Below are positions 48,208 through 57,257 of a stretch of 64,000 nucleotides of DNA, in pieces. The stretch lies in the NCBI RefSeq assembly GCF_041397485.1, contig NZ_JAWKWO010000004.1, positions 248,001-312,000 of the forward strand, in the 5' to 3' direction. Within the stretch, counting starts at the first letter, position 1. Every line of letters begins with the position of its first letter. Position numbers and translations under genes: made by a program. Origin of the DNA: Zhengella sp020637775. GTDB taxonomy: Bacteria; Pseudomonadota; Alphaproteobacteria; Rhizobiales; Rhizobiaceae. The notes beneath the pieces were generated by a model that saw only the letters and a program-made list of their open reading frames with translations, was not told the DNA's origin and did no database searches.

Positions 48208-48647
48208 GAAACGGTGCTGGAGGATCCGGCCTTCAGGATGGAAAAGAAAGGGAAGCCGGAATGAGCGAACTGACCTATCGGGGACGTTGTGGGCCTGCCG
48301 GAACTGATCGACATTTCGGACAGCATCGCCCTTGAACTGACGATGGGCGATCTCCGCCTGTCGGTCGAGCGAAAAGACGCCAGTTCGACGCAAGCACTGC
48401 CCGGTGCCGGCACCAGGCCCGTTCCTGCGCCCGCGGTAGCCAGTCAAACCACGCCATCGGCACCCGCAGCACAACCCGACCCCGCGAAGGACCGAGGTCT
48501 CGAAGACCGTTTGCCGGAGGTTCTGGAAGAGGCCGGACGGGCGCGCCGGGAACTGGGCTATCCGCACATGTCCACGCCGTTCTCGCAATTCGTGGACGTG
48601 CAGCCAGTCATGCACGTGATAAAGGGCGAGCGCTACGCCAACCCGCC
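48208..48647 (+). pseudogene. Collapsed second copy of accC-accB-carboxyltransferase
   Basis: Bases 48208 onward match the end of accC and the start of accB (from 39860), including the shared accB start MSELTYR at 48261. An extra G soon after breaks accB. From 48486 to 48647 the sequence matches 41333-41494 of the carboxyltransferase without gaps (EDRLPEVLEEAG, ELGYPHMSTPFSQFV). About 1.2 kb that should lie between is missing. Point differences show long divergence from the intact operon. The match stops exactly where tetR sequence begins. Confidence 0.88.
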
Positions 48648-48898
48648 TCCAGCAAATGCTTCGCCGTCCCGACGATCATCTCCTGGCGCGTGGCGACAGG
48701 ATACATGATCGCGCCACGCGACAGGCCGGACCTTTCCTGAAAGGCCGCAAAGGTAGTGTCGGCATAGCCCTTCTGGTCCAGGCAATCGAGCACGGCGGAA
48801 AACAGGGTCTCGCGTGTCTCCCGAACCCTGTCCTCCTGGCTGCGCCTTGCCGGGCGCGGTGCGTTTCTTTCCGTCGCCCTCTCCTCGGGAGAATCCAC
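48648..48898 (-). pseudogene. Truncated TetR-family regulator
   Basis: Only the N-terminal DNA-binding part of a TetR protein remains: RETRETLFSAVLDCLDQKGYADTTFAAFQERSGLSRGAIMYPVATRQEMI. It opens at GTG 48898 with no clear ribosome site. After HLLEAG the frame runs into the collapsed carboxyltransferase copy and stops at 48608, so the ligand-binding domain is gone. It is divergent from the acyl-CoA carboxylase operon, whose repressor it presumably was. Confidence 0.82.
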
Positions 48899-49045
48899 CG
48901 GACATGCGGTCGGTTTTCAGATCGATGCGGATTCACTTCATCTGACTGATATTTCGTCATTTTTCATCCGCACCGGCACATTCAAAGAACGCGCTTGTAT
49001 TATTTCCGACCATACGTATCGTTCACAAAGCCAGAGAGGAGAGCA
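48899..49045. promoter_or_regulatory. Divergent control region of tetR remnant and acyl-CoA carboxylase operon
   Basis: This 147-bp spacer contains the perfect palindrome ATACGTAT (49012-49019) about 27 bases before the first gene of the plus-strand operon, a possible TetR operator centre. TATTAT at 48998-49003 could be a -10 box, but no matching -35 is clear. Confidence 0.35.
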
Positions 49046-50638
49046 ATGGCCACGGACGAACACACGGCCAACCGCGCGGCCATGGAGCAGGCTGTCGCCG
49101 CTCTTCGTGCGCTGGAGGCGCGGGCGGCGGCGAAGTCGGAGCAACGGCGCGACCGGTTCCGTGAGCGTGGCCAACTGACCCCGCGCGAGCGCCTTGCCCG
49201 CCTGCTCGATCCGGGCATGCCGTTTCTCAGGCTGCACAGCCTGGCAGGCTATCTGGCCGACACCGGCGACGCGGACGCGTCCATCCCCGGCAGCACCTTC
49301 ATCGGCGGCATCGGCTTCGTGTCGGGCGTGCGTTGCATGGTCGTCGTCGATGACAGCGGCATCAATGCCGGCGCATTGAGCCCGATGGCGCTGCAGGCCG
49401 CACTTTCCATGCAGGACATTGCCCTTCGCCAGAAACTTCCCTTTCTTCATCTGGTGGAAAGCGCCGGCGCGAACCTGATGAATTACAAGGTGGAGGATTG
49501 GGCCCATGGCGGCGCGGTGTTCCGGAACCTGGCGCGGCTCTCGGCCGCCGGCCTGCCCACGATCGCCGTCCTGCACGGCCCCTCGACAGCCGGCGGTGCC
49601 TACATGCCCGGCATGTCGGACTACGTGATCGCCGTGAAGAAAAACGGCATGGCAGCACTGGCCGGTGCCGCCCTTGTCTATGCCGCCACCGGTGAAAGGG
49701 CGCGCGATGCCGACCTCGGCGGCGCGGGGATGCACGCCACCGTTTCCGGTCTCGTCGAATATCTGGCCGAGAATGACGCCCATGCCATCGCCATGGCGCG
49801 GAAGTTGATGGCCCGGCTCGACTGGAACCGCGACATGGAGACCCGGCAACGCCGGTTCGCCGCTCCGCTCCTCGAACCCGCTACCCTTGCCGATATCGTG
49901 CCCGCGGACCCGCGCGAGCCCTATGACGCCCACGAACTCGTCAGCCGGCTGGTGGACGGATCGCAAGTGGAGGCGTTCAAGCCCGGCTTTGGCCCGGCGA
50001 CCCTGTGCCTGCAGGCCGCCATTCACGGGCATCCCGCGGGCATCCTTGCCAACAACGGACCGATCGACCCTGACGGCGCTGCCAAGGCGACCCATTTCAT
50101 CCAGGCCTGCGACCAGGCCGGTATGGCACTCGTTTTCCTGAACAACACCACCGGCTACATGGTCGGCACGGACTATGAGCGGGCCGGCATGATCAAGCAC
50201 GGCTCCAAGATGATCCAGGCGGTGGCCAATGCCAGCGTGCCGAAGATCACGCTCTATGCCGGTGCCAGCTTCGGGGCTGGCAATTACGGCATGTGCGGCA
50301 TTGCCTTCGAGCCAGATTTCCTGTTTGCCTGGCCCACGTCCCGCTCGGGCGTCATGGGCGGCGAACAGGCCGCACGGACAATGAGCGTGGTGGCGCGTGC
50401 CGGGGCGGCCCGCCGCGGCGTGGAGCCGGACGAGGCGCAGCTCGAACGTCAGGAAGCGGCCATCCGCGCATTGTTCGATCGCCAGTCCTCGCCCTTCTAT
50501 ACGTCCGGGCGCATTCTCGACCATGGCGTGATCGATCCGCGCGACAGCCGCAAGGTCATCGCCTTCTGCCTCGACACCTGCATGGAGGCACGCGCAAGGC
50601 GGCTGCGCCCGAACAGTTTCGGGGTGGCGCGGATATGA
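49046..50638 (+). CDS. Acyl-CoA carboxylase carboxyltransferase (beta) subunit, methylcrotonyl/geranyl-CoA type
   Basis: This encodes 530 residues; AGAGGAGAG precedes the ATG at 49046. The two crotonase-like halves show RERLARLLDPG, ESAGANL, GPSTAGGAYMPGMSDY, FLNNTTGYMVGTDYE, KITLYAGASFGAGNYGMCG and WPTSRSGVMGGEQAA. That matches the MccB/LiuB/AtuC branch, which carboxylates branched 2-enoyl-CoAs, rather than PccB. It works with the biotin subunit two genes on, and its stop overlaps the next start. Confidence 0.9.
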   Translation: MATDEHTANRAAMEQAVAALRALEARAAAKSEQRRDRFRERGQLTPRERLARLLDPGMPFLRLHSLAGYLADTGDADASIPGSTFIGGIGFVSGVRCMVVVDDSGINAGALSPMALQAALSMQDIALRQKLPFLHLVESAGANLMNYKVEDWAHGGAVFRNLARLSAAGLPTIAVLHGPSTAGGAYMPGMSDYVIAVKKNGMAALAGAALVYAATGERARDADLGGAGMHATVSGLVEYLAENDAHAIAMARKLMARLDWNRDMETRQRRFAAPLLEPATLADIVPADPREPYDAHELVSRLVDGSQVEAFKPGFGPATLCLQAAIHGHPAGILANNGPIDPDGAAKATHFIQACDQAGMALVFLNNTTGYMVGTDYERAGMIKHGSKMIQAVANASVPKITLYAGASFGAGNYGMCGIAFEPDFLFAWPTSRSGVMGGEQAARTMSVVARAGAARRGVEPDEAQLERQEAAIRALFDRQSSPFYTSGRILDHGVIDPRDSRKVIAFCLDTCMEARARRLRPNSFGVARI

Positions 50639-51438
50639 GCACCTTTCCCCGGACACCGACCCTCGACCTGGAACAGGACGGCGGCTGGCTGACGGTCTGG
50701 TTCAACGAACCGGAGCGGCGCAACCCGCTCTCGCCCGCCCGCGCGGCCGATCTGGCGGCGCTGGCACAGGCCTTGCAGCCCCGCCGCGATATCCGGGGCG
50801 TGACGCTGCGCGGACGCGGCGCCATGTTCTGCGCCGGCGCCGACCTCGCTGCGCTGAACAGCTTGCGGCAGGCCGGGCGCGACGACATCGAGGCACTCAG
50901 CCGCGAGGGCGCACGCATGTATCAGGCCATGGCGGGCCTGCCGCAATTCGTTGTCGCGGTCATCGAGGGCGCGGCCATGGGCGGCGGTCTCGGCCTCGCC
51001 TGCACCGCCGACATGGTGATGGCGACGCCCGGCGCCCGGCTTGCGCTTTCGGAAGTGCGTGTCGGGCTTGTCGCCGCGCAGATTGCACCCTTCGTCATTC
51101 GCCGCGCCGGCGCGGCGGCGGCACGGCGGCTGATGCTGACCGGCGAGCAGATGCCGGTCGAGACCGCCATGGCCGTCGGCCTTGTCGACCGCATCGTGCC
51201 GGAGGACGGCTTCGCGGAGGAAATCGCAAGATTGCGCGCCACCGTGCGCAAGGCCGCGCCCGGTTCCGTGGCCGCGACCAAGCGTCTGCTCGCCGCCCTC
51301 GCGGATCTGGACCAGGCCGGGGCCGTGCAGGCCGCGGCGCGCATTTTCGCCGACGCCGCCTGTTCCGGTGACGGTCGCGAGGGGCTGGCCAGTTTCGCGG
51401 CGAAACGCCCGCCGGACTGGACGGAAAAGCCATGTTGA
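50635..51438 (+). CDS. Enoyl-CoA hydratase/isomerase family (methylglutaconyl-CoA hydratase-like)
   Basis: This encodes 267 residues with an ATGA overlap to the preceding gene. The crotonase oxyanion-hole motifs FCAGADLAAL and IEGAAMGGGLGLACTADM are present, and LALSEVRVGLVAAQI sits at the active-site Glu region. Placement between the beta and alpha subunits of a methylcrotonyl-type carboxylase matches liuB-liuC-liuD, where the hydratase acts on the carboxylated product. Confidence 0.88.
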   Translation: MSTFPRTPTLDLEQDGGWLTVWFNEPERRNPLSPARAADLAALAQALQPRRDIRGVTLRGRGAMFCAGADLAALNSLRQAGRDDIEALSREGARMYQAMAGLPQFVVAVIEGAAMGGGLGLACTADMVMATPGARLALSEVRVGLVAAQIAPFVIRRAGAAAARRLMLTGEQMPVETAMAVGLVDRIVPEDGFAEEIARLRATVRKAAPGSVAATKRLLAALADLDQAGAVQAAARIFADAACSGDGREGLASFAAKRPPDWTEKPC

Positions 51439-53423
51439 CCCCTTTCGATTCCCTGCTTGTGGCCAACCGCGGCGAGATCGCCTGCCGGGTGATCCGCACG
51501 GCCCGCGCCCTCGGCCTGCGCACCATTTCGGTGTTTTCGGATGCCGACGCCGATGCCCCGCATGTGGCCCTTGCCGACGACGCCGTGCGCATCGGCCCGG
51601 CGCCGGCTGGCGACAGCTATCTGAAGGCGCAAGCGATCTTCGATGCCGCGCGGCTGTCCGGCGCCGCGGCCATTCATCCCGGCTACGGTTTCCTGTCGGA
51701 GAATGCGGCCTTCGCACGCGCCGTGGCGGCGCAAGGGCTGGTCTTCGTCGGGCCGCCCGCTGATGCCGTCGCCATCATGGGCGACAAGGCAGGCGCCAGG
51801 CACGCCATGATCGCCGCCGGCGTGCCGTGCATCCGCGGTTACCAGGGCGCGGAACAGTCGGACGGCCGGCTGGCGGAAGAGGCCGCGGCAATCGGCTTTC
51901 CGGTCATGGTCAAGGCATCGGCCGGCGGAGGCGGGCGCGGCATGCGCCTTGTCGATCACGCAGCCGGCTTGCCCGATGCCCTTGCACAGGCACGCGCCGA
52001 GGCGCTTTCCGCTTTCGGGTCGGACAGGCTTATCCTTGAAAAGGCGGTTGAGCGGCCGCGTCACGTCGAGATCCAGGTCTTTGCCGATGCCCACGGAAAC
52101 TGCATTCACCTGGGCGAACGGGACTGCTCGGTCCAGCGCCGTCACCAGAAGGTGGTGGAAGAGGCCCCCTGCCCGGTCATGACGCCCGACCTGCGCGCGC
52201 GGATGGGCGCGGCTGCCGTGGCTGCCGCCTCTGCCGTTGGCTATCGCGGCGCCGGCACGGTCGAATTCCTGCTCGACGGCGAGGGGCGGTTCCATTTCCT
52301 GGAGATGAACACAAGGCTTCAGGTCGAACATCCCGTCACCGAGATGGTGACCGGGTTCGATCTGGTTGCATGGCAAATCCGTATTGCCATGGGCGAGCCC
52401 CTGCCGGTCACGCAGGACGAGGTCCACCTGAACGGACATGCCATCGAGGTGCGCCTTTACGCCGAGGACGCGGCGAGGGACTTTCTGCCGGTTACCGGCA
52501 AGGTCGCCCTGTGGTCGCCGGCCGAAGGCCCCGGCATCCGCATCGATGCAGGCATCGCGCCCGGGCAGGAGATAAGCCCCTTCTACGATCCCATGCTGGC
52601 CAAGCTCATTGCCTGGGGCGAGACCCGCGACATCGCCCGCAGGCGCCTTTCCGCAGCCCTTCAGCGCACAGCCGTGCTCGGCCTGACCACGAACGCCGCC
52701 TTCCTCGATGCCATTCTGCACGCGCCGGCCTTCGCCGCCGGCCAGGCCACGACGGCCTTTGTCGCGCAAACCTGGCCGGACGGCTTTTCCATGCCCGCCC
52801 CGGACAGCCGCGAGCTGGCCGCCGGCGCCGCTCTCATTCTTCAGCAGGCGATGCAGGATGCCCTGGCGGCCTCGCCCATGACCGATGACAGCCTTTGCGG
52901 CTTCGCCTCCGATGGCGGCCTGCCCGTGCCGCTGGATCTCGCCGAAGGCGGACGCGTTCACGAACTCCATGCACTGGCGTCGGGAGCCACGGGCTGGACG
53001 GTGTCCGGCCCGGATTGGCGCCACGAGGTCCGGCTCGATGCGCCGGGCAGCGGCTGGCGCGCCCTGACCGTCGATGGTCGCGGCCTGTCCATTGCGGCAG
53101 TACCCGACGGAAGCGGCGGCATGCATTTGCAAATGGGAACGCAGGCCCTGTCGCTCGTCCGCCATCGGCCCTGGGAAACATCCGCCGGAGAAGCCGGATC
53201 GGGGCGCATCGTGGCGCCCATGCCGGGCCTGGTCGTGTCGCTCGCCGTCGCCGCCGGAGACCGCGTGGAGGCAGGCCAGATCGTCGCCGTGCTGGAAGCC
53301 ATGAAGATGCAGCACCAGTTGCGCGCCGCCATTGCCGGCGAAATAGGCGCACTGCCGGTCGGCGCCGGCGATCAGGTGGCGGCGGGCACGCTGATTGCAA
53401 CGATAACGGAGGATGCCGGATGA
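51432..53423 (+). CDS. Acyl-CoA carboxylase biotin-containing (alpha) subunit, methylcrotonyl/geranyl-CoA type
   Basis: This encodes 663 residues. Biotin carboxylase occupies the first ~450 residues (LLVANRGEIACRVIRTA, KASAGGGGRGMRLVD, EMNTRLQVEHPVTE). A linker follows, and then a biotinyl domain with the site VLEAMKMQHQL. It carboxylates its own biotin and passes CO2 to the beta subunit encoded at 49046. The start overlaps the hydratase gene by 7 bases and the stop overlaps the next gene. Confidence 0.93.
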   Translation: MLTPFDSLLVANRGEIACRVIRTARALGLRTISVFSDADADAPHVALADDAVRIGPAPAGDSYLKAQAIFDAARLSGAAAIHPGYGFLSENAAFARAVAAQGLVFVGPPADAVAIMGDKAGARHAMIAAGVPCIRGYQGAEQSDGRLAEEAAAIGFPVMVKASAGGGGRGMRLVDHAAGLPDALAQARAEALSAFGSDRLILEKAVERPRHVEIQVFADAHGNCIHLGERDCSVQRRHQKVVEEAPCPVMTPDLRARMGAAAVAAASAVGYRGAGTVEFLLDGEGRFHFLEMNTRLQVEHPVTEMVTGFDLVAWQIRIAMGEPLPVTQDEVHLNGHAIEVRLYAEDAARDFLPVTGKVALWSPAEGPGIRIDAGIAPGQEISPFYDPMLAKLIAWGETRDIARRRLSAALQRTAVLGLTTNAAFLDAILHAPAFAAGQATTAFVAQTWPDGFSMPAPDSRELAAGAALILQQAMQDALAASPMTDDSLCGFASDGGLPVPLDLAEGGRVHELHALASGATGWTVSGPDWRHEVRLDAPGSGWRALTVDGRGLSIAAVPDGSGGMHLQMGTQALSLVRHRPWETSAGEAGSGRIVAPMPGLVVSLAVAAGDRVEAGQIVAVLEAMKMQHQLRAAIAGEIGALPVGAGDQVAAGTLIATITEDAG

Positions 53424-54214
53424 GCCTTTCGCAAGCAGCCGATTTCCTGGCCGAGAGCGAGGCGCTCGATACCGCGCTCGATGGTCTGGAACCGGAAGAA
53501 TACGCCAGGCCCACCCAGTTCAAGGGCTGGACCATCAATGACGTACTTGTTCATCTGCATTTCTGGAACCGCGCCGCGGATCTCTCCGCCACCGATCCCG
53601 ATGCCTTCGCGTCGCTGGCGGCCAGGGTGACGAATGCACTTCAGTCCGGTGGCGGATTGCGCCCCGTCGAGAATGCGGACATCGCCTTGCGTGGCCTGGC
53701 ACTCCGGGAGGCATGGATCGGGCATGCGCGTGCCATGGCCGCGCGCTGGGCGCAGATGGACCCGAAAACCCGGCTTGCCTGGGTCGGCCCCTCCATGTCG
53801 GCGCGCTCATCCATCACCGCCCGCCAGATGGAAACCTGGGCGCACGGTTTCGAGGTCTTCGACGCGCTCGGCAGGCAACGCATCGAAACCGACCGCATCC
53901 GCAACATCGTCGTGCTCGGCATCAACACCTTTGGCTGGTCGCATCAGGTTCATGGCCTGCCCGTGCCGGACACGATGCCCGGTCTCGAACTGACCGCCCC
54001 CTCGGGCGATGTCTGGTCGTTTGGCGATGTCTCCGCCGGACGCATAGCGGGACCGGCCGTCGATTTCGCCGCCGTCGTGACGCAGACCCGCGCTCTGGCC
54101 GACACCGCCCTCAAGGTCGACGGGCCAGTGGCCGAAACCTGGATGCGCCACGCCCAGTGCTTTGCCGGCCCGCCGGAAACGCCGCCGGCGCCCGGCAGCC
54201 GCCACAGGCAGTGA
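53420..54214 (+). CDS. TIGR03084-family protein (DinB/maleylpyruvate-isomerase-like fold)
   Basis: This encodes 264 residues with an ATGA overlap to the carboxylase gene. The N-terminal four-helix domain carries FKGWTINDVLVHLHFWNRAADL, and further His/Glu candidates lie in TARQMETWAHGFEVFDALG and GWSHQVHG, as in metal-binding DinB-type folds. The family often sits beside acyclic-terpene-utilisation and branched acyl-CoA genes, but its reaction is unknown. Confidence 0.78.
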   Translation: MSLSQAADFLAESEALDTALDGLEPEEYARPTQFKGWTINDVLVHLHFWNRAADLSATDPDAFASLAARVTNALQSGGGLRPVENADIALRGLALREAWIGHARAMAARWAQMDPKTRLAWVGPSMSARSSITARQMETWAHGFEVFDALGRQRIETDRIRNIVVLGINTFGWSHQVHGLPVPDTMPGLELTAPSGDVWSFGDVSAGRIAGPAVDFAAVVTQTRALADTALKVDGPVAETWMRHAQCFAGPPETPPAPGSRHRQ

Positions 54215-54221
54215 GGGACAA

Positions 54222-55079
54222 ATGGACAAGGCCATCATCACCTGCGCGCTGAACGGCGTGCTTACCGATCCGCGCCATCATCCCGTGCCGGTGACGCCGG
54301 AGCAATGCGCCGCCTCCGCGCGGGAAGCCCATGATGCCGGTGCCTCGATCATCCACATCCACTTCCGCCGGCAGGAGCAAGGCAAGGGACACCTGCCGTC
54401 ATGGGATATCGAAACGGCGCGCACGATCGTCGAGGCCATACGCGCAGCCTGTCCCGGCATCCTGATCAACACCACCACCGGCACCGTGGACGCCGACTAT
54501 TCCGCGCCGCTGGCCATCGTGCGTGCGCTCGCGCCGGAAATCGCCGCCTGCAATGCCGGTTCGCTGAACTACCTGAAGCTCAAGGCCAATGGCGACTGGG
54601 CATGGCCGCCGATCCTGTTCGAGAACATGCCGGCCAAGGTGAAGGACCATATCGACGCGATGGCCGAAACCGGCACCATCCCCGAATTCGAGTGCTTCGA
54701 TACCGGCATCGTCCGTTCTGTTGCCATGTATGTGGCCAATGGCATGGCGGCCAGGGCGCAATACAATCTCGTGATGGGCGTCGCCTCCGGCATGCCGGTG
54801 GATGCCACCCTCCTTGAATGGCTCCAGGCCTACCTTCTTCCGGGAAGCTTCTGGCAGGCCACGCTGATCGGGCGCGCGGAAATCTGGCCGGTCCACCGCC
54901 GTGCAGCCGAACTCGGCGGCATGCTGCGCACCGGCGTTGAGGACACGTTCTACCTGCCCGACGGCAGCAAGACCGGCTCCAACGGGCAATTGATCGAAGC
55001 GCTCGCCGCCTGTGCCCGCGATGCAGGGCGCGATGTGGCAAGCCCGGCGGAGACCCGGCAGATGCTGGGCCTTGCCTGA
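54222..55079 (+). CDS. Beta-keto acid cleavage enzyme (BKACE, DUF849)
   Basis: This encodes 285 residues; GTGAGGGA precedes ATG 54222. The barrel has ITCALNGVLTD, the metal-binding pair in SIIHIHFR, NTTTGT, EFECFDTGIV and RTGVEDTFYLPDG. BKACE enzymes condense a beta-keto acid with acetyl-CoA to give acetoacetate and a new CoA ester; the prototype is 3-keto-5-aminohexanoate cleavage. Here it takes the position where leucine or terpene operons usually carry HMG-CoA lyase. It is convergent with comC. Confidence 0.88.
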   Translation: MDKAIITCALNGVLTDPRHHPVPVTPEQCAASAREAHDAGASIIHIHFRRQEQGKGHLPSWDIETARTIVEAIRAACPGILINTTTGTVDADYSAPLAIVRALAPEIAACNAGSLNYLKLKANGDWAWPPILFENMPAKVKDHIDAMAETGTIPEFECFDTGIVRSVAMYVANGMAARAQYNLVMGVASGMPVDATLLEWLQAYLLPGSFWQATLIGRAEIWPVHRRAAELGGMLRTGVEDTFYLPDGSKTGSNGQLIEALAACARDAGRDVASPAETRQMLGLA

Positions 55080-55147
55080 CAAGAGGGGCAGATCACGCGC
55101 AAGGCAAGGATGATCGCCGGGCTGGTTTCCGGCGAAATGCCTTGTTT

Positions 55148-56182
55148 TCAGGACTGCGCGGCCAGGGCCGTGATTTCGGCGTGGAGTTTCGCCGGTACGA
55201 GGATGCCGTCGCGTGCTGCGGTCTCCCGCCGCGCCGCCCGGTTCGCCCCCGGCAGGCGCACACCCTCCTGGGCCGTCATCGCCGCGAGCAGGATTTCCAG
55301 CCGCCCGGCAAAATCCCCGCCGCCCGGATCGAAGGCGATCAGCGTCTGCCCGACACCCGGCGGCGTCCCTTCTGCATCGAAGAAGGAGGACGCTTCGAAG
55401 GAATGGTTTGCCCCCGTCAGGGTGCCGGCCAGGATTTCCACGATGAGCGCCAGCATGGCGCCCTTGGCGTCGCCCGCGGGCAGCATGGTCCCCTTGAGGG
55501 CCGCGTCGGGATCGGTTGTCGCCATGCCCTCGCTGTCGAGCGCCCAGCCTTCCGGAATGGGCTTGCCAAGCTTGGACGCCGCCATCACCTTGCCGCGCGC
55601 CACTTTTGACAGGGACAGGTCGATGACCAGCGGCGGCCCCTCCCGGCGCGGCGCGGCGAAGGCAATCGGATTGGTGCCGAAAAGCGCTGTCGCCCCGCCC
55701 CATGGCGCCATGGCCGGCGGACTGTTGGCCACCATCAGCGCCAGGAAGCCGCGATCGGCGAGACGTTCGACATGGGCGCCCAGTTGTCCGCAATGATGCG
55801 AGCGCCGGATCAGGGCAGCCGCGACGCCGGTGCCGGGCGCAAGATCGGCCAGCGCGTCGATGGCCGCATCGATGGCCGGAAAGGCAAAGCCGTTTCCGGC
55901 ATCGACACGGAGCAGCGCTGCCGCGCCCGTTTCGACGCGCGGGATTGCGCGACCGTCCACCTTTCCCGATTTCGCCTGGGCGGCATAGGCGGCAACACGG
56001 GAAAAGCCGTGGCCGGCCTGTCCGTCCACTTCCGCGGCAACAAGCGCCCTCGCCACACTGGCCGCGTTTGTCACCGCCGTGCCGTTTTGCTGCAGCACCC
56101 TCTCGATCAGGGCCTCGGCCTCGGCAACGCCCAGCCGGATTTCCGTGTCGCTCATCCCTGTCTGCTCCTCTGCTGCATCCAT
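55148..56182 (-). CDS. comC: Ldh2-family dehydrogenase, probable sulfolactate dehydrogenase (ComC-like)
   Basis: This encodes 344 residues (ATG 56155, opening MSDTEIRL, is an alternative start). Malate/L-lactate dehydrogenase (Ldh2) features include the catalytic His in RRSHHCGQLGAHVERLA, then APWGGATALFGTNPIAFAAPR and LPAGDAKGAMLALIVE. In sulfonate operons this family supplies (R)-sulfolactate:NAD oxidoreductase, interconverting sulfolactate and sulfopyruvate. It is the last gene of the hps-suy operon, 3 bases after the suyZ stop. The substrate is inferred from the neighbours. Confidence 0.75.
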   Translation of the reverse strand: MDAAEEQTGMSDTEIRLGVAEAEALIERVLQQNGTAVTNAASVARALVAAEVDGQAGHGFSRVAAYAAQAKSGKVDGRAIPRVETGAAALLRVDAGNGFAFPAIDAAIDALADLAPGTGVAAALIRRSHHCGQLGAHVERLADRGFLALMVANSPPAMAPWGGATALFGTNPIAFAAPRREGPPLVIDLSLSKVARGKVMAASKLGKPIPEGWALDSEGMATTDPDAALKGTMLPAGDAKGAMLALIVEILAGTLTGANHSFEASSFFDAEGTPPGVGQTLIAFDPGGGDFAGRLEILLAAMTAQEGVRLPGANRAARRETAARDGILVPAKLHAEITALAAQS

Positions 56183-56185
56183 CCG

Positions 56186-57196
56186 TTAACCCGGCAGAAG
56201 TCCGCTTTCCAGTGCGGTGAGCGCCATGGTGAGCAGAAGCAGCGTCTCTGCCACCACCACGGCGGAATGCCGCCACCCCAGATCCAGCATGGCCTTCATG
56301 TTGGTCTTGACGCCGAGCGCGGCAATGGCGGTGACGAGCAGCCAGGAGGACAGCGACACCGCCCCGCCGGCAAGTCCTTGGGGAATCACATGGAAACTGT
56401 TGGCCGCCGCGACGGCCACAAAGCCGATGACGAAGGCCGGCAGGCGGATCTTGCCGCCGGCCCCCTCGCGCGACGAGAGCGCGAGGGCGATGATCAGCAG
56501 CACGACCGGCAGCATGGCGACGCGCAACAGCTTGACGATGGTCGCCATGTCGCCGGCTTCGGTCGAGATGGAATAACCCGCGCCGACGACCTGCGCCACG
56601 TCGTGCACGGTGGCCCCGATCAGGAAGCCGCTCTGGATGTCGGTAAAGCCGATGAGGGAGAAAAGGACCGGATAGACGATCATGGCAACCGTCGAGAGCG
56701 TGGTCACGGCCACCACGGTGAACAGCAGGTTGCGTTCGGTCTTGTCATTGTGGGGAATGACCGAGGCAATGGCCAGCGCCGCGGAAGCGCCGCAGATCGC
56801 CACCGATCCGCCTGTCAGCAGGGCGAAACGCCAGCCGCGGCTGAACAGCCGGGCACAGACGAAGCCGCTGGCTATGGTCAGCGCGATCAGGGAGACCACG
56901 GTGACAAGACCCGACACCCCGATGGAGGCGATGTCGCCAAAGGTGATCCGGGCGCCCAGCAGAACGATGCCGGCGCGCAACAATGTGCGCGACGCGAACT
57001 CGATCCCCGGTTTGCAGCGCCCGTCCTGCGACAGGAAATTGAAGGCCATGCCGATCAGCAGGGCGAACAGCATGACCGGTGCGCCATAGTGTTCCGACAG
57101 GAACTTCGCCGCGCCGGCGACGGTCAAGGCGAGTAGAACGCCGGGAAAGAGGTCCGAAACGCGCGCGCGCGCGGCCGACAGGGAAAAACTGGTCAT
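56186..57196 (-). CDS. suyZ: YeiH-family putative sulfite/sulfate exporter
   Basis: This encodes 336 residues with about ten membrane helices. The YeiH-family text includes RAGIVLLGARITFGDIASIG, GGSVAICGASAALAIA and TVHDVAQVVGAGYSIS. The gene lies directly after suyB. In sulfolactate-degrading bacteria the equivalent SuyZ is thought to remove the sulfite or sulfate released by SuyAB from the cytoplasm. Confidence 0.85.
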   Translation of the reverse strand: MTSFSLSAARARVSDLFPGVLLALTVAGAAKFLSEHYGAPVMLFALLIGMAFNFLSQDGRCKPGIEFASRTLLRAGIVLLGARITFGDIASIGVSGLVTVVSLIALTIASGFVCARLFSRGWRFALLTGGSVAICGASAALAIASVIPHNDKTERNLLFTVVAVTTLSTVAMIVYPVLFSLIGFTDIQSGFLIGATVHDVAQVVGAGYSISTEAGDMATIVKLLRVAMLPVVLLIIALALSSREGAGGKIRLPAFVIGFVAVAAANSFHVIPQGLAGGAVSLSSWLLVTAIAALGVKTNMKAMLDLGWRHSAVVVAETLLLLTMALTALESGLLPG

Positions 57197-57216
57197 GAAT
57201 GTTCCACGCGGGTGAG

Positions 57217-57239
57217 CCGCCCGGCAGGAGGCCGGGCGG
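57217..57239 (-). other. Intercistronic hairpin between suyB and suyZ
   Basis: A perfect 9-bp stem (CCGCCCGGC with GCCGGGCGG) with a 5-base loop lies between the suyB stop and the suyZ start, without a T-run. It may stabilise the suyAB message or dampen expression of the exporter. Confidence 0.55.
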
Positions 57240-57257
57240 ACAGTCGTGCCTGCCCGG

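Noticed and set aside
50922..53315. Long minus-strand frame opposite the acyl-CoA carboxylase genes
   Set aside because: It is antisense to clear coding sequence, without motifs or start signals; the same holds for 48938-50656.
55080..55147. Bidirectional terminator between the BKACE and comC genes
   Set aside because: A CGCCGG/CCGGCG stem exists near 55116-55135 but without a T-run on either strand.
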